DNA of 16,846 bases from Chloroflexi bacterium RBG_19FT_COMBO_55_16. Its GTDB lineage: Bacteria; Chloroflexota; Anaerolineae; Anaerolineales; UBA4823. Location: contig MGOK01000022.1 of the NCBI GenBank assembly GCA_001795335.1, positions 2,349 through 19,194 on the forward strand, given 5' to 3'. Shown one piece after another: positions 1 through 6,893 of this stretch. The notes under the pieces are model-generated. The model saw only the letters and a program-made list of their open reading frames with translations. It was not told where the DNA came from and ran no database searches. Every line of letters starts with the position of its first letter. The first letter of the stretch is position 1. Position numbers and translations under genes: made by a program.

Positions 1-561
1 ATCGCTCACCAGAGCCTCGACCAGATCAGGGTCGTTGCTGAAGGCGCCCCCGCCGATCACATCCAGGTAATGGATCGCCGGGGAATCGTTCTCCTTATCG
101 GCGGCCTGGATGCCGCCTTGCGCCATCATCGTGTTGGCGTCGCCGAAGCGCAGCTTGGTGGTGAGCAACACCTGCGCGCCGCTTTCTTGGGCGAGCAAAG
201 CGGCGCTGGCTCCGGCTCCGCCCCCCCCGATCACCAATATGTCACAGAGCGTGTCTGGTTCAGCTGAGGATAGGATATCATCGTAGGCCAAGTTGCCGTG
301 CGATGCGAGGTTTCGCCATTGTCCTACTCCAATAAGCGGTGGTGCCTCCAGGGCGTCAGCCAGCTCGCGTGGGGTGTGGTCGCCTTTGTTCGGCCCGACT
401 TGTAGCTGGTGGAAGGCGTCGCTGATGTAATCGGGATGGAAAGCGCGTAAGATAGTTTCCCGTTCTTGGGGAGAGAGCCGCGGGTAGGTTTCCTGGGCGC
501 GGCGGGCGCGAGAGGCTTCTACTTTGGCCAGGGATTCGCGAATTGACGCCGGGTAGGACAT
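1..561 (-). CDS. SdhA/FrdA-like FAD flavoprotein, 3' truncated by window edge
   Basis: Only the first 187 codons are in the window, and the frame is open to the left edge. Residues 111-120 form a dinucleotide-binding loop (IGGGGAGASA). Residues 140-154 (GDANTMMAQGGIQAA) match the second FAD contact of the succinate dehydrogenase / fumarate reductase / aspartate oxidase flavoprotein family, which interconverts fumarate and succinate or related acids. Two things are odd. About 105 residues precede the FAD loop, where SdhA/FrdA usually has 5-20. The histidine that binds FAD covalently in SdhA/FrdA (in HTxxxQGG) is Asn143 here, so FAD is probably non-covalent. The start ATG at 559-561 has GGAGG five bases upstream. 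It is the last gene of the visible operon, 42 bases after the FrhB-like gene, and an SdhB-like gene lies three genes upstream. The exact substrate cannot be told from this fragment. Confidence 0.85.
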   Translation of the reverse strand, partial: MSYPASIRESLAKVEASRARRAQETYPRLSPQERETILRAFHPDYISDAFHQLQVGPNKGDHTPRELADALEAPPLIGVGQWRNLASHGNLAYDDILSSAEPDTLCDILVIGGGGAGASAALLAQESGAQVLLTTKLRFGDANTMMAQGGIQAADKENDSPAIHYLDVIGGGAFSNDPDLVEALVSD

Positions 562-603
562 ACACACCTCCGAGGGGATATTGGCGATTGTTGGTTGCCG
601 AGA

Positions 604-1677
604 TTAATGTCGGGACCAGGGCGGAGGCTGTGCCGGGTCTCCGCATTTGTAATGCATCTCGCTGCGCACGCGATGGCTTAGAGCCGAGATCAAGAGGGTC
701 AGAGGCACCCGACTTTCGCACTGCTCCTCGCACATACCACATCCAGAACAGGAAGCGATCCAGCGGCTGATCAGCACCAGTTCAGCCAGCGCGGCCCGCC
801 CACTTTGCTGTGTCTCGCGTTTGCCAAGCAAGTTGTCGAATTGCCCGTGGTACATTGGGCAGGCGTCCAAGCACTGTCCGCACAACGAGCAGCTGGCAAA
901 CCAGGCCAGAAAGCTGCCCAGGTCATTGAAGCGGTAGGCGGTTTGCATTTCCTCGATAAGCGTTCTGCGCATCCCCGCCCGCATATCGGCGACTGCGCCC
1001 ACGACTGTTTCGCGATGCGAAACCTGGTATTCAGTGGCCAGAGCGTCCGTTAGGGCTTTCAACCCCAGGTGCTCGTCGGTGGCATCGTCGCGGGCAATAA
1101 CCAGAAGAAAATCGTTGGATGGGACGCCGATCGCGCCGATGGTCACATCAGCACCCCAGGGTGCGGGCCAGTCGCATACCATACAGGCGGTTCTGAAGCT
1201 TTGCGGCCTTAAACCGCCCTCGGCTGCATTGCGCAGGACATCGGCAGTCACGCCGCTAAGTCTGGGGGTTTCCAAACTGCGCAAATAGTCGCTGTGAGTG
1301 AAAGTACCAATACAATCTACGCCGAGGATCACAACCTCATCGGGTTGGGACGAAACCGGGCGTCGCTTTTGGAGTTCGACAAAGGCGCGCAGTTCGCAAG
1401 GTCGCAGGAGGATGGCCAAACGTTGATCAGAGTGATCCTGGACGATCCGGTTGGCGATGCCAGCAGCGTTGCTGGTCATGAGCGGCGCAAATGGGTTGAC
1501 TACCGCCAACCCGGCGGGATCTTCGATCACCTGGGGGGCGATGCTGGAGTTTTCCAGCAGTTCGACCGGTGCCAGCATGGCGTCCAGATCATTTTGAACC
1601 CACCAGGCGGCGAGGAACTGGCGGAGAGCGCTCAGCGTATCACCGTTCTGCACCTTGAGAATTCGATTTACGTTCAT
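604..1677 (-). CDS. FrhB/FdhB-like flavo-iron-sulfur subunit, paralog 3 (357 aa)
   Basis: The protein resembles the beta-subunit family of F420-reducing hydrogenase and formate dehydrogenase (FrhB/FdhB), whose members carry FAD and Fe-S clusters and pass electrons between a core complex and a soluble carrier. Visible marks are LRPCELRAF at 91-99, GVDCIGT at 119-125 and the CMVC pair (Cys165, Cys168) followed by GAD. At the C-terminal end are two ferredoxin sites: Cys263/266/269/273 and Cys310/313/316/320. The second site lacks the usual proline after its last cysteine. In classical FrhB the Fe-S domain is N-terminal, so this layout differs. The ATG at 1675-1677 has a strong GGAGGTGA ribosome site at 1681-1688. 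The gene follows the acyl-CoA dehydrogenase by 18 bases. It is clearly paralogous to the genes at 4126-5112 and 10743-11867. The electron carrier it serves is not visible from sequence. Confidence 0.85.
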   Translation of the reverse strand: MNVNRILKVQNGDTLSALRQFLAAWWVQNDLDAMLAPVELLENSSIAPQVIEDPAGLAVVNPFAPLMTSNAAGIANRIVQDHSDQRLAILLRPCELRAFVELQKRRPVSSQPDEVVILGVDCIGTFTHSDYLRSLETPRLSGVTADVLRNAAEGGLRPQSFRTACMVCDWPAPWGADVTIGAIGVPSNDFLLVIARDDATDEHLGLKALTDALATEYQVSHRETVVGAVADMRAGMRRTLIEEMQTAYRFNDLGSFLAWFASCSLCGQCLDACPMYHGQFDNLLGKRETQQSGRAALAELVLISRWIASCSGCGMCEEQCESRVPLTLLISALSHRVRSEMHYKCGDPAQPPPWSRH

Positions 1678-1695
1678 CAGTCACCTCCAAAATGA

Positions 1696-2805
1696 CTAGG
1701 CCGGGTGGAGGTCAAGCATTTCCGCCGCAATGGCGAACCGCGCCGCTTCCAGCCCTATCTCTAGTGCTTCGGGCGGGACCAGGCTCTTTATGAGCAGATG
1801 CGGTTCGATCTGTGGTGCTGGACCGGGACCAGCGAAGATCATCGTCACCCGATCGACGGCGCGTTTAAGCATTTCACCGGTTGCCAGGCGCACCTGGGCA
1901 GCCGGTCCGTGGATACTATCGTCCTGGCGGTTATCGGAGAGCCAGGCTGCGTGATACACCAACCAGCGGGCGCTTTCGGCGTCAACGCGCATCTCAGCCA
2001 GCATGCGCTGCACTGCCGGGCGCACAGCCAGCGGCTCGCCAAGGGAGACCCAGCTGCGGGCATGCTCGGCGGCCATTTCGATCAGACGTTCAACCATACC
2101 GACATATCGGCCGCCCATCTGAATCCAGGCGCGCGGCGCTTCCCCCCTGGTGAGTTCCAGCGCGCCTCCTGGTTGACCGAGAAGCGCTTCACCGGGCGCA
2201 CGGCAATTGCTCAAGGTCAGGACTATTTTGCCATTGGTAGAGGTTTGCACATCGCTCAGATCAGCGTCGAGCAGGAAAGCCGTCAACCCCTGGGGCGCTT
2301 TGGCCAGGAGAATGAAGAAATCGCCCTCGCCAGGGAAAGCGGCAATTGTTTTTTGCCCATTCAAGATGAACCCTTGACCCTCCGGTGTGGCGCTGGTCGT
2401 CCAATTTTCGGGGTTAACGCCAGCCGGGCTGGGTTCACGTACTGCCAGGATCGGCCTGCGACTGCCTTCCAGGGCTGGCTCGAGGAAGCGCGACAATTGC
2501 TCTCCGGCGCAGGCATACAGCAGTGTGGGCACCGCTCCCATCTCCACTGGAATGAAAGTCGCTCCGAGCTCTTCCTCGATCATGCAGGCGGTCACCGCGT
2601 CCAAGCCACCGCCGCCGAACTGCTCGGGCACAGTCAGCCCCCACAGCCCCAATTGTTGGATGGCTTGGCGTAGCCGAGCGCGCTCTTCGGGAGACAGTTC
2701 ACCAGTGTTATAGTATTTCATCTCCAGTGGTCGGGCCTCTTTCTGCAAGAAGCGGCGCAGCATGTCACGCAGCATTTCCGTATCTTCAGGGAAGTTGAAA
2801 TCCAT
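1696..2805 (-). CDS. Acyl-CoA dehydrogenase family flavoprotein (369 aa)
   Basis: The length and fold order fit the acyl-CoA dehydrogenase family, which oxidises acyl-CoA to 2-enoyl-CoA (or the reverse) with FAD. Visible marks are the N-terminal helical part with VPEQFGGGGLD near residues 59-69, a middle domain with REPSPAG and LNGQKTIAAF, and a C-terminal helical domain ending in IFAGPG (323-328). Counting from IFAGPG without gaps, Glu349 falls where the medium-chain enzyme has its catalytic Glu, although the surrounding Y-E-G-T motif is absent. The FAD-binding R-x-x-F-G motif reads W-V-S-L-G, so the protein is divergent. No EtfA/EtfB genes are in the window. Electron transfer to the neighbouring Hdr/FrhB/Sdh-like proteins is therefore an attractive inference. 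The ATG at 2803-2805 has GGAG about ten bases upstream. The substrate chain type cannot be read from the sequence. Confidence 0.88.
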   Translation of the reverse strand: MDFNFPEDTEMLRDMLRRFLQKEARPLEMKYYNTGELSPEERARLRQAIQQLGLWGLTVPEQFGGGGLDAVTACMIEEELGATFIPVEMGAVPTLLYACAGEQLSRFLEPALEGSRRPILAVREPSPAGVNPENWTTSATPEGQGFILNGQKTIAAFPGEGDFFILLAKAPQGLTAFLLDADLSDVQTSTNGKIVLTLSNCRAPGEALLGQPGGALELTRGEAPRAWIQMGGRYVGMVERLIEMAAEHARSWVSLGEPLAVRPAVQRMLAEMRVDAESARWLVYHAAWLSDNRQDDSIHGPAAQVRLATGEMLKRAVDRVTMIFAGPGPAPQIEPHLLIKSLVPPEALEIGLEAARFAIAAEMLDLHPA

Positions 2806-2853
2806 TAGCGTATCACTCCGGCTAAAGCCTCAATTCCTATGAGCATTACCAGA

Positions 2854-3519
2854 TCAAGCTTCAACCTGGCGGGCGTTATAGCGCGCCTTGAGATCGGCCA
2901 GCGGCAGCGCTTTCAGCTCGCCCAGCTCGGCTTGGTAAACCCCGGCCTGGATTTCCTGGAGGCGCTGGTGCAGGTGTCTAGCGGGTGGAGCCAGATATTT
3001 TCCATACAGCCGGCGCCCAAGCAGGGCTACATTTGGCGGGACGAGCTCAGCGGGGCAGCGCGCCACACATAACCCGCACATAATGCAGTCGAACGAAGTG
3101 TCCGCCAGAGCAGGCAAGTCGCCGCGTAAGGCCGCTGCCATGTAACCAAGCACATCGATCTCCTGTGGGCAAGCTTTGGTGCAGGTGTTGCAACCGAAGC
3201 AGCGCAGGATCTCCGGATACAGGTCGAGCAGGGTTTCGCCGGTTGGGGCGAGCTGATCCAGGCTGTACGCGGGGCGTTGCGCCGGGAAGAAGGGCATCGG
3301 TCCGAGCAGCATGCCATTCTGAACAACGGTCTGGCAGGCCAGGGCGTAGTTCAAGCGGTAATCGCCGTTCAAGCGGTAGACCGTTCCGCACGCCCCACAG
3401 AACCCACCCCGGCAGCCCACGCCGCGCGTGAGAATGAAGCCAGCCCACTCGAAGGCTTTTAGAATTGTCAGGCCATCAGGAACTTCATAGCGTTGGTTGT
3501 AGATGAAAATTTCTGTCAT
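2854..3519 (-). CDS. SdhB/FrdB-like iron-sulfur protein, [2Fe-2S] plus two [4Fe-4S] (221 aa)
   Basis: The N-terminal third is a [2Fe-2S] ferredoxin domain of the SdhB/FrdB type, with Cys36, Cys41, Cys44 (GCRGGFCGAC) and Cys62 (LAC). The second part has two ferredoxin-type sites: Cys107/110/113/117 (CFGCNTCTKACP) and Cys145/148/151/155 (CIMCGLCVARCP). Canonical SdhB has one [4Fe-4S] and one [3Fe-4S] centre, whereas both sites here look cubane-type, closer to HdrC or to the N-terminal part of thiol:fumarate reductase TfrB. It should wire the SdhA-like flavoprotein (1-561) or the acyl-CoA dehydrogenase to the Hdr-type proteins. The start at 3517-3519 has GGAG six bases upstream. A palindromic repeat lies just upstream between this gene and the diferredoxin gene. 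Membrane anchor subunits (SdhC/D) are not visible, so it is probably soluble. Confidence 0.85.
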   Translation of the reverse strand: MTEIFIYNQRYEVPDGLTILKAFEWAGFILTRGVGCRGGFCGACGTVYRLNGDYRLNYALACQTVVQNGMLLGPMPFFPAQRPAYSLDQLAPTGETLLDLYPEILRCFGCNTCTKACPQEIDVLGYMAAALRGDLPALADTSFDCIMCGLCVARCPAELVPPNVALLGRRLYGKYLAPPARHLHQRLQEIQAGVYQAELGELKALPLADLKARYNARQVEA

Positions 3520-3530
3520 ATATAGCTCCG

Positions 3531-3602
3531 TGACGTGAAATGTAATCCTTAATGTGAAGTGCGTGACTTCCTTACGAATTACAGATTACGTTTTACGTGT
3601 CA
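3531..3602. repeat. Intergenic imperfect inverted repeat (long hairpin)
   Basis: The 85-base gap between the diferredoxin and SdhB-like genes is mostly an imperfect palindrome. The left arm (about 3531-3558, beginning TGACGTGAAATGTAATCC) pairs with the right arm (about 3572-3602, containing GATTACGTTTTACGTGTCA) across a short loop. It begins right after the stop codon of the gene at 3605-4042 in the direction of transcription. It could be an mRNA-stabilising or attenuating stem-loop, or a copy of a dispersed palindromic repeat. There is no U-tract typical of a simple terminator. The arm alignment was made by eye. Confidence 0.5.
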
Positions 3603-3604
3603 GG

Positions 3605-4042
3605 TTACCCCATCAGTACCAGGTCCGAAACAAACATTTCATCTGAAGCTGCCTTGGCCAGCAGTTCGGCCATGCCCTCGGCCAGGTGAGTTTGCACCAG
3701 GAAGTGCTTAATCGTCGGGTCTACCTGGGGGCAGGCCAGGGCACAGTTGCCACAGCGGTCGCAATCTTCACCAACCAGGGTTTCAAGGGCCAGGGAAGTG
3801 CGCGATTCGCTGCGCAAGCGGCGCTTTGGATCGCGGGCGAGCACCGGACAGGCATCCATACAACACCCACAACCCAGGCAGGCTCTTTGACCGGTCAGGT
3901 CATCGCGGGTCTTGAGCATGTAGCTGGGACCAAACCCAGAGCTCAGCAAGCGGCAACGGGCGACCGGTGGTCTGGGTTGTGAGAGGACAAGGCGCAGGAT
4001 GGATCCAACGCGAGTGGGATCGGTTTGAACGCGCAAGGGCAT
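3605..4042 (-). CDS. HdrC-like diferredoxin protein (145 aa)
   Basis: This is a small protein with two complete [4Fe-4S] sites: Cys55/58/61/65 (CLGCGCCMDACP, with one extra Cys at 60) and Cys94/97/100/104 (CDRCGNCALACP). The spacing of about 30 residues between sites and the helical C-terminus resemble HdrC-type ferredoxin subunits, which carry electrons between HdrA and HdrB or another acceptor. The start chosen is ATG at 4040-4042, which has GGAG at 4049-4052 and a six-base spacer. An in-frame TTG four codons upstream (4052-4054) overlaps that ribosome site and is less likely. The gene sits between an FrhB-like gene and the SdhB-like gene, each separated by about 84 bases of repeat-like intergenic DNA. 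It could equally be a polyferredoxin adaptor specific to the FrhB-like protein. Confidence 0.78.
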   Translation of the reverse strand: MPLRVQTDPTRVGSILRLVLSQPRPPVARCRLLSSGFGPSYMLKTRDDLTGQRACLGCGCCMDACPVLARDPKRRLRSESRTSLALETLVGEDCDRCGNCALACPQVDPTIKHFLVQTHLAEGMAELLAKAASDEMFVSDLVLMG

Positions 4043-4062
4043 ACTCAGCTCCAATTCTTGTG

Positions 4063-4127
4063 AATATCTAAGCCCAGGGATAGGGGATAAGGGGAAAGGG
4101 ATTGATCCTTGTCCCGATACTATCCCT
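4063..4127. repeat. Low-complexity intergenic sequence with 8-bp inverted repeat
   Basis: The gap between the FrhB-like gene (stop at 4126-4128) and the diferredoxin gene holds a purine-rich run of near-repeats (GGGATA, GGGGATAA, GGGGAAA, GGGATT). AGGGATAG at 4076-4083 is the exact reverse complement of CTATCCCT at 4120-4127, and a shorter palindromic core (AAGGGAT/ATCCTT) lies between them. It may form an RNA stem-loop after the stop codon. It may equally be another member of the degenerate word-like repeats seen elsewhere in the window. No clear promoter was seen. Confidence 0.4.
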
Positions 4128-5112
4128 AAACCGCAATGGCCTCCTGGGTGAGGCGGCTGACGATGGCTGTGATCGGCAGTTTTTTAGGGCAGGCCTCGTC
4201 GCACATACCGCACTCTACACAGTTCTCCAACCAGCGAGCTATATCGTCAATCTGGATTGAACCGCTAAAGCGGCGGGGGGCCAGCTCCCCGGAGTAAATC
4301 GGGCAGGCCTCCAGACAGCTCTGACATGGAAAGCATTCGGCCAGCATCTGGACAAACTCGCTGACCGTGGTAGGAAGGTCTCCGGCCAGGTCCTTGACCA
4401 TCCGAGCGTGGGTTGAGGTGTGCCGTTTGCGGATGGCATCCAGGATGTGAGCGCGCTGAGCAACCCAGGCTGGCGACGCCGGCCCATCGGTGATCTGGGA
4501 GAGGTGAAGGCTGGTCGCGGTGGCTTCGTCCTTAGCGGTCACCAGGAGGACCTCATTAACCGGGAGGCCAAGCAGCTCAATGGCTAGATCCATGCCCTGG
4601 CACATCGGATTGGCGCACATCTGGCAGGCGAGCCGGTAACGATAGGGGGCGATCCCTCCCTGGCGGGCAAACTTCAATGCCTCACGGGTCAGCCCATCGA
4701 CTCCGCCAGCTTTCTCCAGCCGCCAGGCGAAATCTCCCGCAGGGAAGCTGGCCAGGCAATCTGTGCCCACGATCAGCCAGCGTTCCACTCCAGACGGTGA
4801 ACGCTTTTCGTTGGCGCACAGGGCGCGCGTCTCGCACGGTCGCAAAACTGCGGCAAAACGCGCCGTCGGTTGTTCACGTGCCAGTTGTGCAACCTGCCTG
4901 GCCGCGTTCACTGACACCAGGGGCGCAAAGGGATTGGCTGTCGCCAGATCAGCCGACTCCTGGGCCAGGTATGGGACTAACCCGCCAGTCTCAGCCTGGT
5001 GGCGAGGCAGGAGCATGCCTTCTAATCCCGTCTCTTGCCACAAACGACCCAGGAATCCTCGCACGGCACCCAGTGGGTCGCCATTCGTCTTGATCATCCA
5101 GGTAGTTGTCAT
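4126..5112 (-). CDS. FrhB/FdhB-like flavo-iron-sulfur subunit, paralog 2 (328 aa)
   Basis: The architecture is the same as in the other two FrhB-like proteins. LRPCETRAL lies at 90-98, GTDCLASF at 116-123 and the CQMC pair at Cys163/Cys166. The two C-terminal [4Fe-4S] sites are Cys260/263/266/270 (CFPCQSCLEACP) and Cys298/301/304/308 (CVECGMCDEACP). Proteins of the FrhB/FdhB family use FAD and Fe-S centres to connect an Hdr-, hydrogenase- or formate-dehydrogenase-type core to a diffusible carrier. The neighbour upstream is an HdrA gene 23 bases away, and downstream is the diferredoxin. These three may form one electron-transfer unit. The ATG at 5110-5112 has GGAGG seven bases upstream. It is the shortest of the three paralogs, because the stretch between the two Fe-S sites is compact and there is no C-terminal tail. 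Whether it binds F420, NAD or only contacts ferredoxin is unknown. Confidence 0.85.
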   Translation of the reverse strand: MTTTWMIKTNGDPLGAVRGFLGRLWQETGLEGMLLPRHQAETGGLVPYLAQESADLATANPFAPLVSVNAARQVAQLAREQPTARFAAVLRPCETRALCANEKRSPSGVERWLIVGTDCLASFPAGDFAWRLEKAGGVDGLTREALKFARQGGIAPYRYRLACQMCANPMCQGMDLAIELLGLPVNEVLLVTAKDEATATSLHLSQITDGPASPAWVAQRAHILDAIRKRHTSTHARMVKDLAGDLPTTVSEFVQMLAECFPCQSCLEACPIYSGELAPRRFSGSIQIDDIARWLENCVECGMCDEACPKKLPITAIVSRLTQEAIAV

Positions 5113-5135
5113 GATAATACCTCCATACTGGTCAT

Positions 5136-6878
5136 TCAGGCCCTAACGATTACATCCTCGCTTAGCGAAACTGGCATTGGCAAAAATTCTCCGTCTACCA
5201 GGGCATCGATCTGGGCGATGAACTGCTCGAAGGTGAAGTGGTGGACATTGATCGCCCCAGAAGGGCAAGCGGCGGCGCAGGCGCCACAACCCTGGCAGAG
5301 CACCGGGTTGACCGTCATGACCCCGCGTAGCGGGTGCAGCGCTAAGGCTGAGAAAGCACACACCTGGGCGCACTGCCCGCATCCGGCGCATAATTCTTCG
5401 TCGACGTAAGAGGTAGCGGCCTCCACAGGCACCTGGCCGCGCATCAAGGGGATCAACGCCGCGCAGGCCGCAGCGCGCGCCTGGGAAATGGTTTCCGAAA
5501 TGTCTTTTGGCCCCTGGCAGCAGCCGGCCAGGAATAACCCAGCCATGGCGGTGTCAACCGGGCGGAGCTTGGGATGGGCTTCGAGGAAAAAGCCATCCGC
5601 TGAGCGGGCGAGTTTAAGCAGCCCAGCGACGGCGTCGGTGTCTGCGCGGGGTGTCATCCCGACCGCTAGTACCACCAGGTCGGCTTCTACCTCTACTGGC
5701 TCGCCGAGCAAGGTATCTTCGGCGCGCACAACCACCCGTTCGCCGCGCCGGATGATCTCGGATGGGTTCCCCCGGCGATAAATCACGCCTTCCTCTCGAG
5801 TGAGGTCGTAAAACTCCTCGAAATTCTTGCCGAAGGCGCGCACATCCATGTAAAACACGCTCACTTCAGACTCGGGCAGGGTTTGTCGCACCAAGCGAGC
5901 CTGCTTGGCGGTGACCATGCAGCACACGCGTGAGCAATATGGGTTGCCCAGGGATTGATCACGAGAGCCGACGCATTGGATAAATACCACCCGCTGCGGT
6001 TGGCGGCCGTTGACCTGGATTCCCTCGGCAGCCAGCCGCTCAAAGTCGAGCGTGGTGATCACTTGGGGGTATACGCCGTAGCCAAGCTCTGGTTTGCAGT
6101 GGGCGTCGAAGACTTCATAGCCAGTAGCCACCAGGATGGTGCCAACCAGCAACTCAGTTACTTCTTCGCCGCGCCGGACTTTCACTTTGAAGTTGCCTAC
6201 ATAGCCGCCGACTTCGGTCACCTCAGTCTCGGTCATCACCGCGATGCGCGGGTGTTCCTTCACCTGACATATTACGGGATTCAGCAGGTCAACCACGGAC
6301 TCGAGCGTCGGGAATGTTCGGTAGAGTTGTGCGGCGTGCCCACCGAGTTGGGATGAGCGCTCGACGAGCGTTACCTGGAAACCCGCCTCGGCGATGTCCA
6401 GGGAAGCTTGCAGGCCAGCAAACCCACCGCCAATGACCAACGCGGCCGGAGTGACCGGGACTTGCCGGATTTCTAATGGTTCAAGGTGAGTTGCCTTTGC
6501 CACGGCGGAGGCCACGAGCTGCATGGCCTTAAGGGTGGTGATAGAACCGCCGGGATGCACCCAGGAGCATTGCTCGCGAATGTTCGCCATCTCATAGCAA
6601 TAGGGATTCAACCCGGCATCGGCAACAGTGGCGCGAAAGGTTGGTTCGTGCATCAACGGCGAGCATGAAGCCACCACGACCCGGTTGAGGTTCAATTCGG
6701 CGATGTCGTTCTTGATCAGCACCTGGCCGGGGTCAGAGCACATGTAGGTGTAATGGCGGGCGACTACCACGCCCGGCAGGCCAACGGCAAACTTGGCAAC
6801 TGCAGCGACGTCCACCGTGGCGGCGATGTTGATCCCGCAGTGGCAGATGTACACACCAACTCTTGAAGTGAATACCAT
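5136..6878 (-). CDS. hdrA: HdrA-like electron-bifurcating flavoprotein (580 aa)
   Basis: The protein follows the HdrA plan. An N-terminal domain carries CHCGIN at 12-17 with Cys47 and Cys72. A thioredoxin-reductase-like FAD domain has VIGGGFAG at 148-155. The cysteine group Cys302/315/319/320 (CVGSR, YCSRVCC) is of the kind that holds a [4Fe-4S] cluster beside the FAD. The C-terminal diferredoxin has Cys497/500/503/507 and Cys528/531/534/538. In Hdr complexes this subunit splits or merges electron pairs at its FAD. The Cys pair and inserted ferredoxin that often follow the TFPT motif are absent (it continues TLESVVDLL). In this it resembles the second half of the giant protein at 12403-16846. 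The ATG at 6876-6878 has GGAGG seven bases upstream. The HdrC-HdrB-type gene lies 15 bases upstream, and an FrhB-like gene follows. Confidence 0.92.
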   Translation of the reverse strand: MVFTSRVGVYICHCGINIAATVDVAAVAKFAVGLPGVVVARHYTYMCSDPGQVLIKNDIAELNLNRVVVASCSPLMHEPTFRATVADAGLNPYCYEMANIREQCSWVHPGGSITTLKAMQLVASAVAKATHLEPLEIRQVPVTPAALVIGGGFAGLQASLDIAEAGFQVTLVERSSQLGGHAAQLYRTFPTLESVVDLLNPVICQVKEHPRIAVMTETEVTEVGGYVGNFKVKVRRGEEVTELLVGTILVATGYEVFDAHCKPELGYGVYPQVITTLDFERLAAEGIQVNGRQPQRVVFIQCVGSRDQSLGNPYCSRVCCMVTAKQARLVRQTLPESEVSVFYMDVRAFGKNFEEFYDLTREEGVIYRRGNPSEIIRRGERVVVRAEDTLLGEPVEVEADLVVLAVGMTPRADTDAVAGLLKLARSADGFFLEAHPKLRPVDTAMAGLFLAGCCQGPKDISETISQARAAACAALIPLMRGQVPVEAATSYVDEELCAGCGQCAQVCAFSALALHPLRGVMTVNPVLCQGCGACAAACPSGAINVHHFTFEQFIAQIDALVDGEFLPMPVSLSEDVIVRA

Positions 6879-6893
6879 CTCTCAGCCTCCGAT

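Noticed and set aside
356..742. 128-codon minus-strand frame bridging the SdhA-like and FrhB-like genes
   Set aside because: It overlaps both real genes in another frame and is Arg/Pro-rich with no domain. The SdhA-like frame covers this region with clear motifs and a good ribosome site.
1798..2673. 291-codon open frame on the plus strand
   Set aside because: It is antisense to the acyl-CoA dehydrogenase, has no recognisable domain, and is explained by GC-rich codon bias.
1696..2805. Acyl-CoA dehydrogenase lacking its catalytic Glu
   Set aside because: The Y-E-G-T motif is absent, but an ungapped count from the IFAGPG motif places Glu349 at the catalytic position, so loss of activity cannot be claimed.
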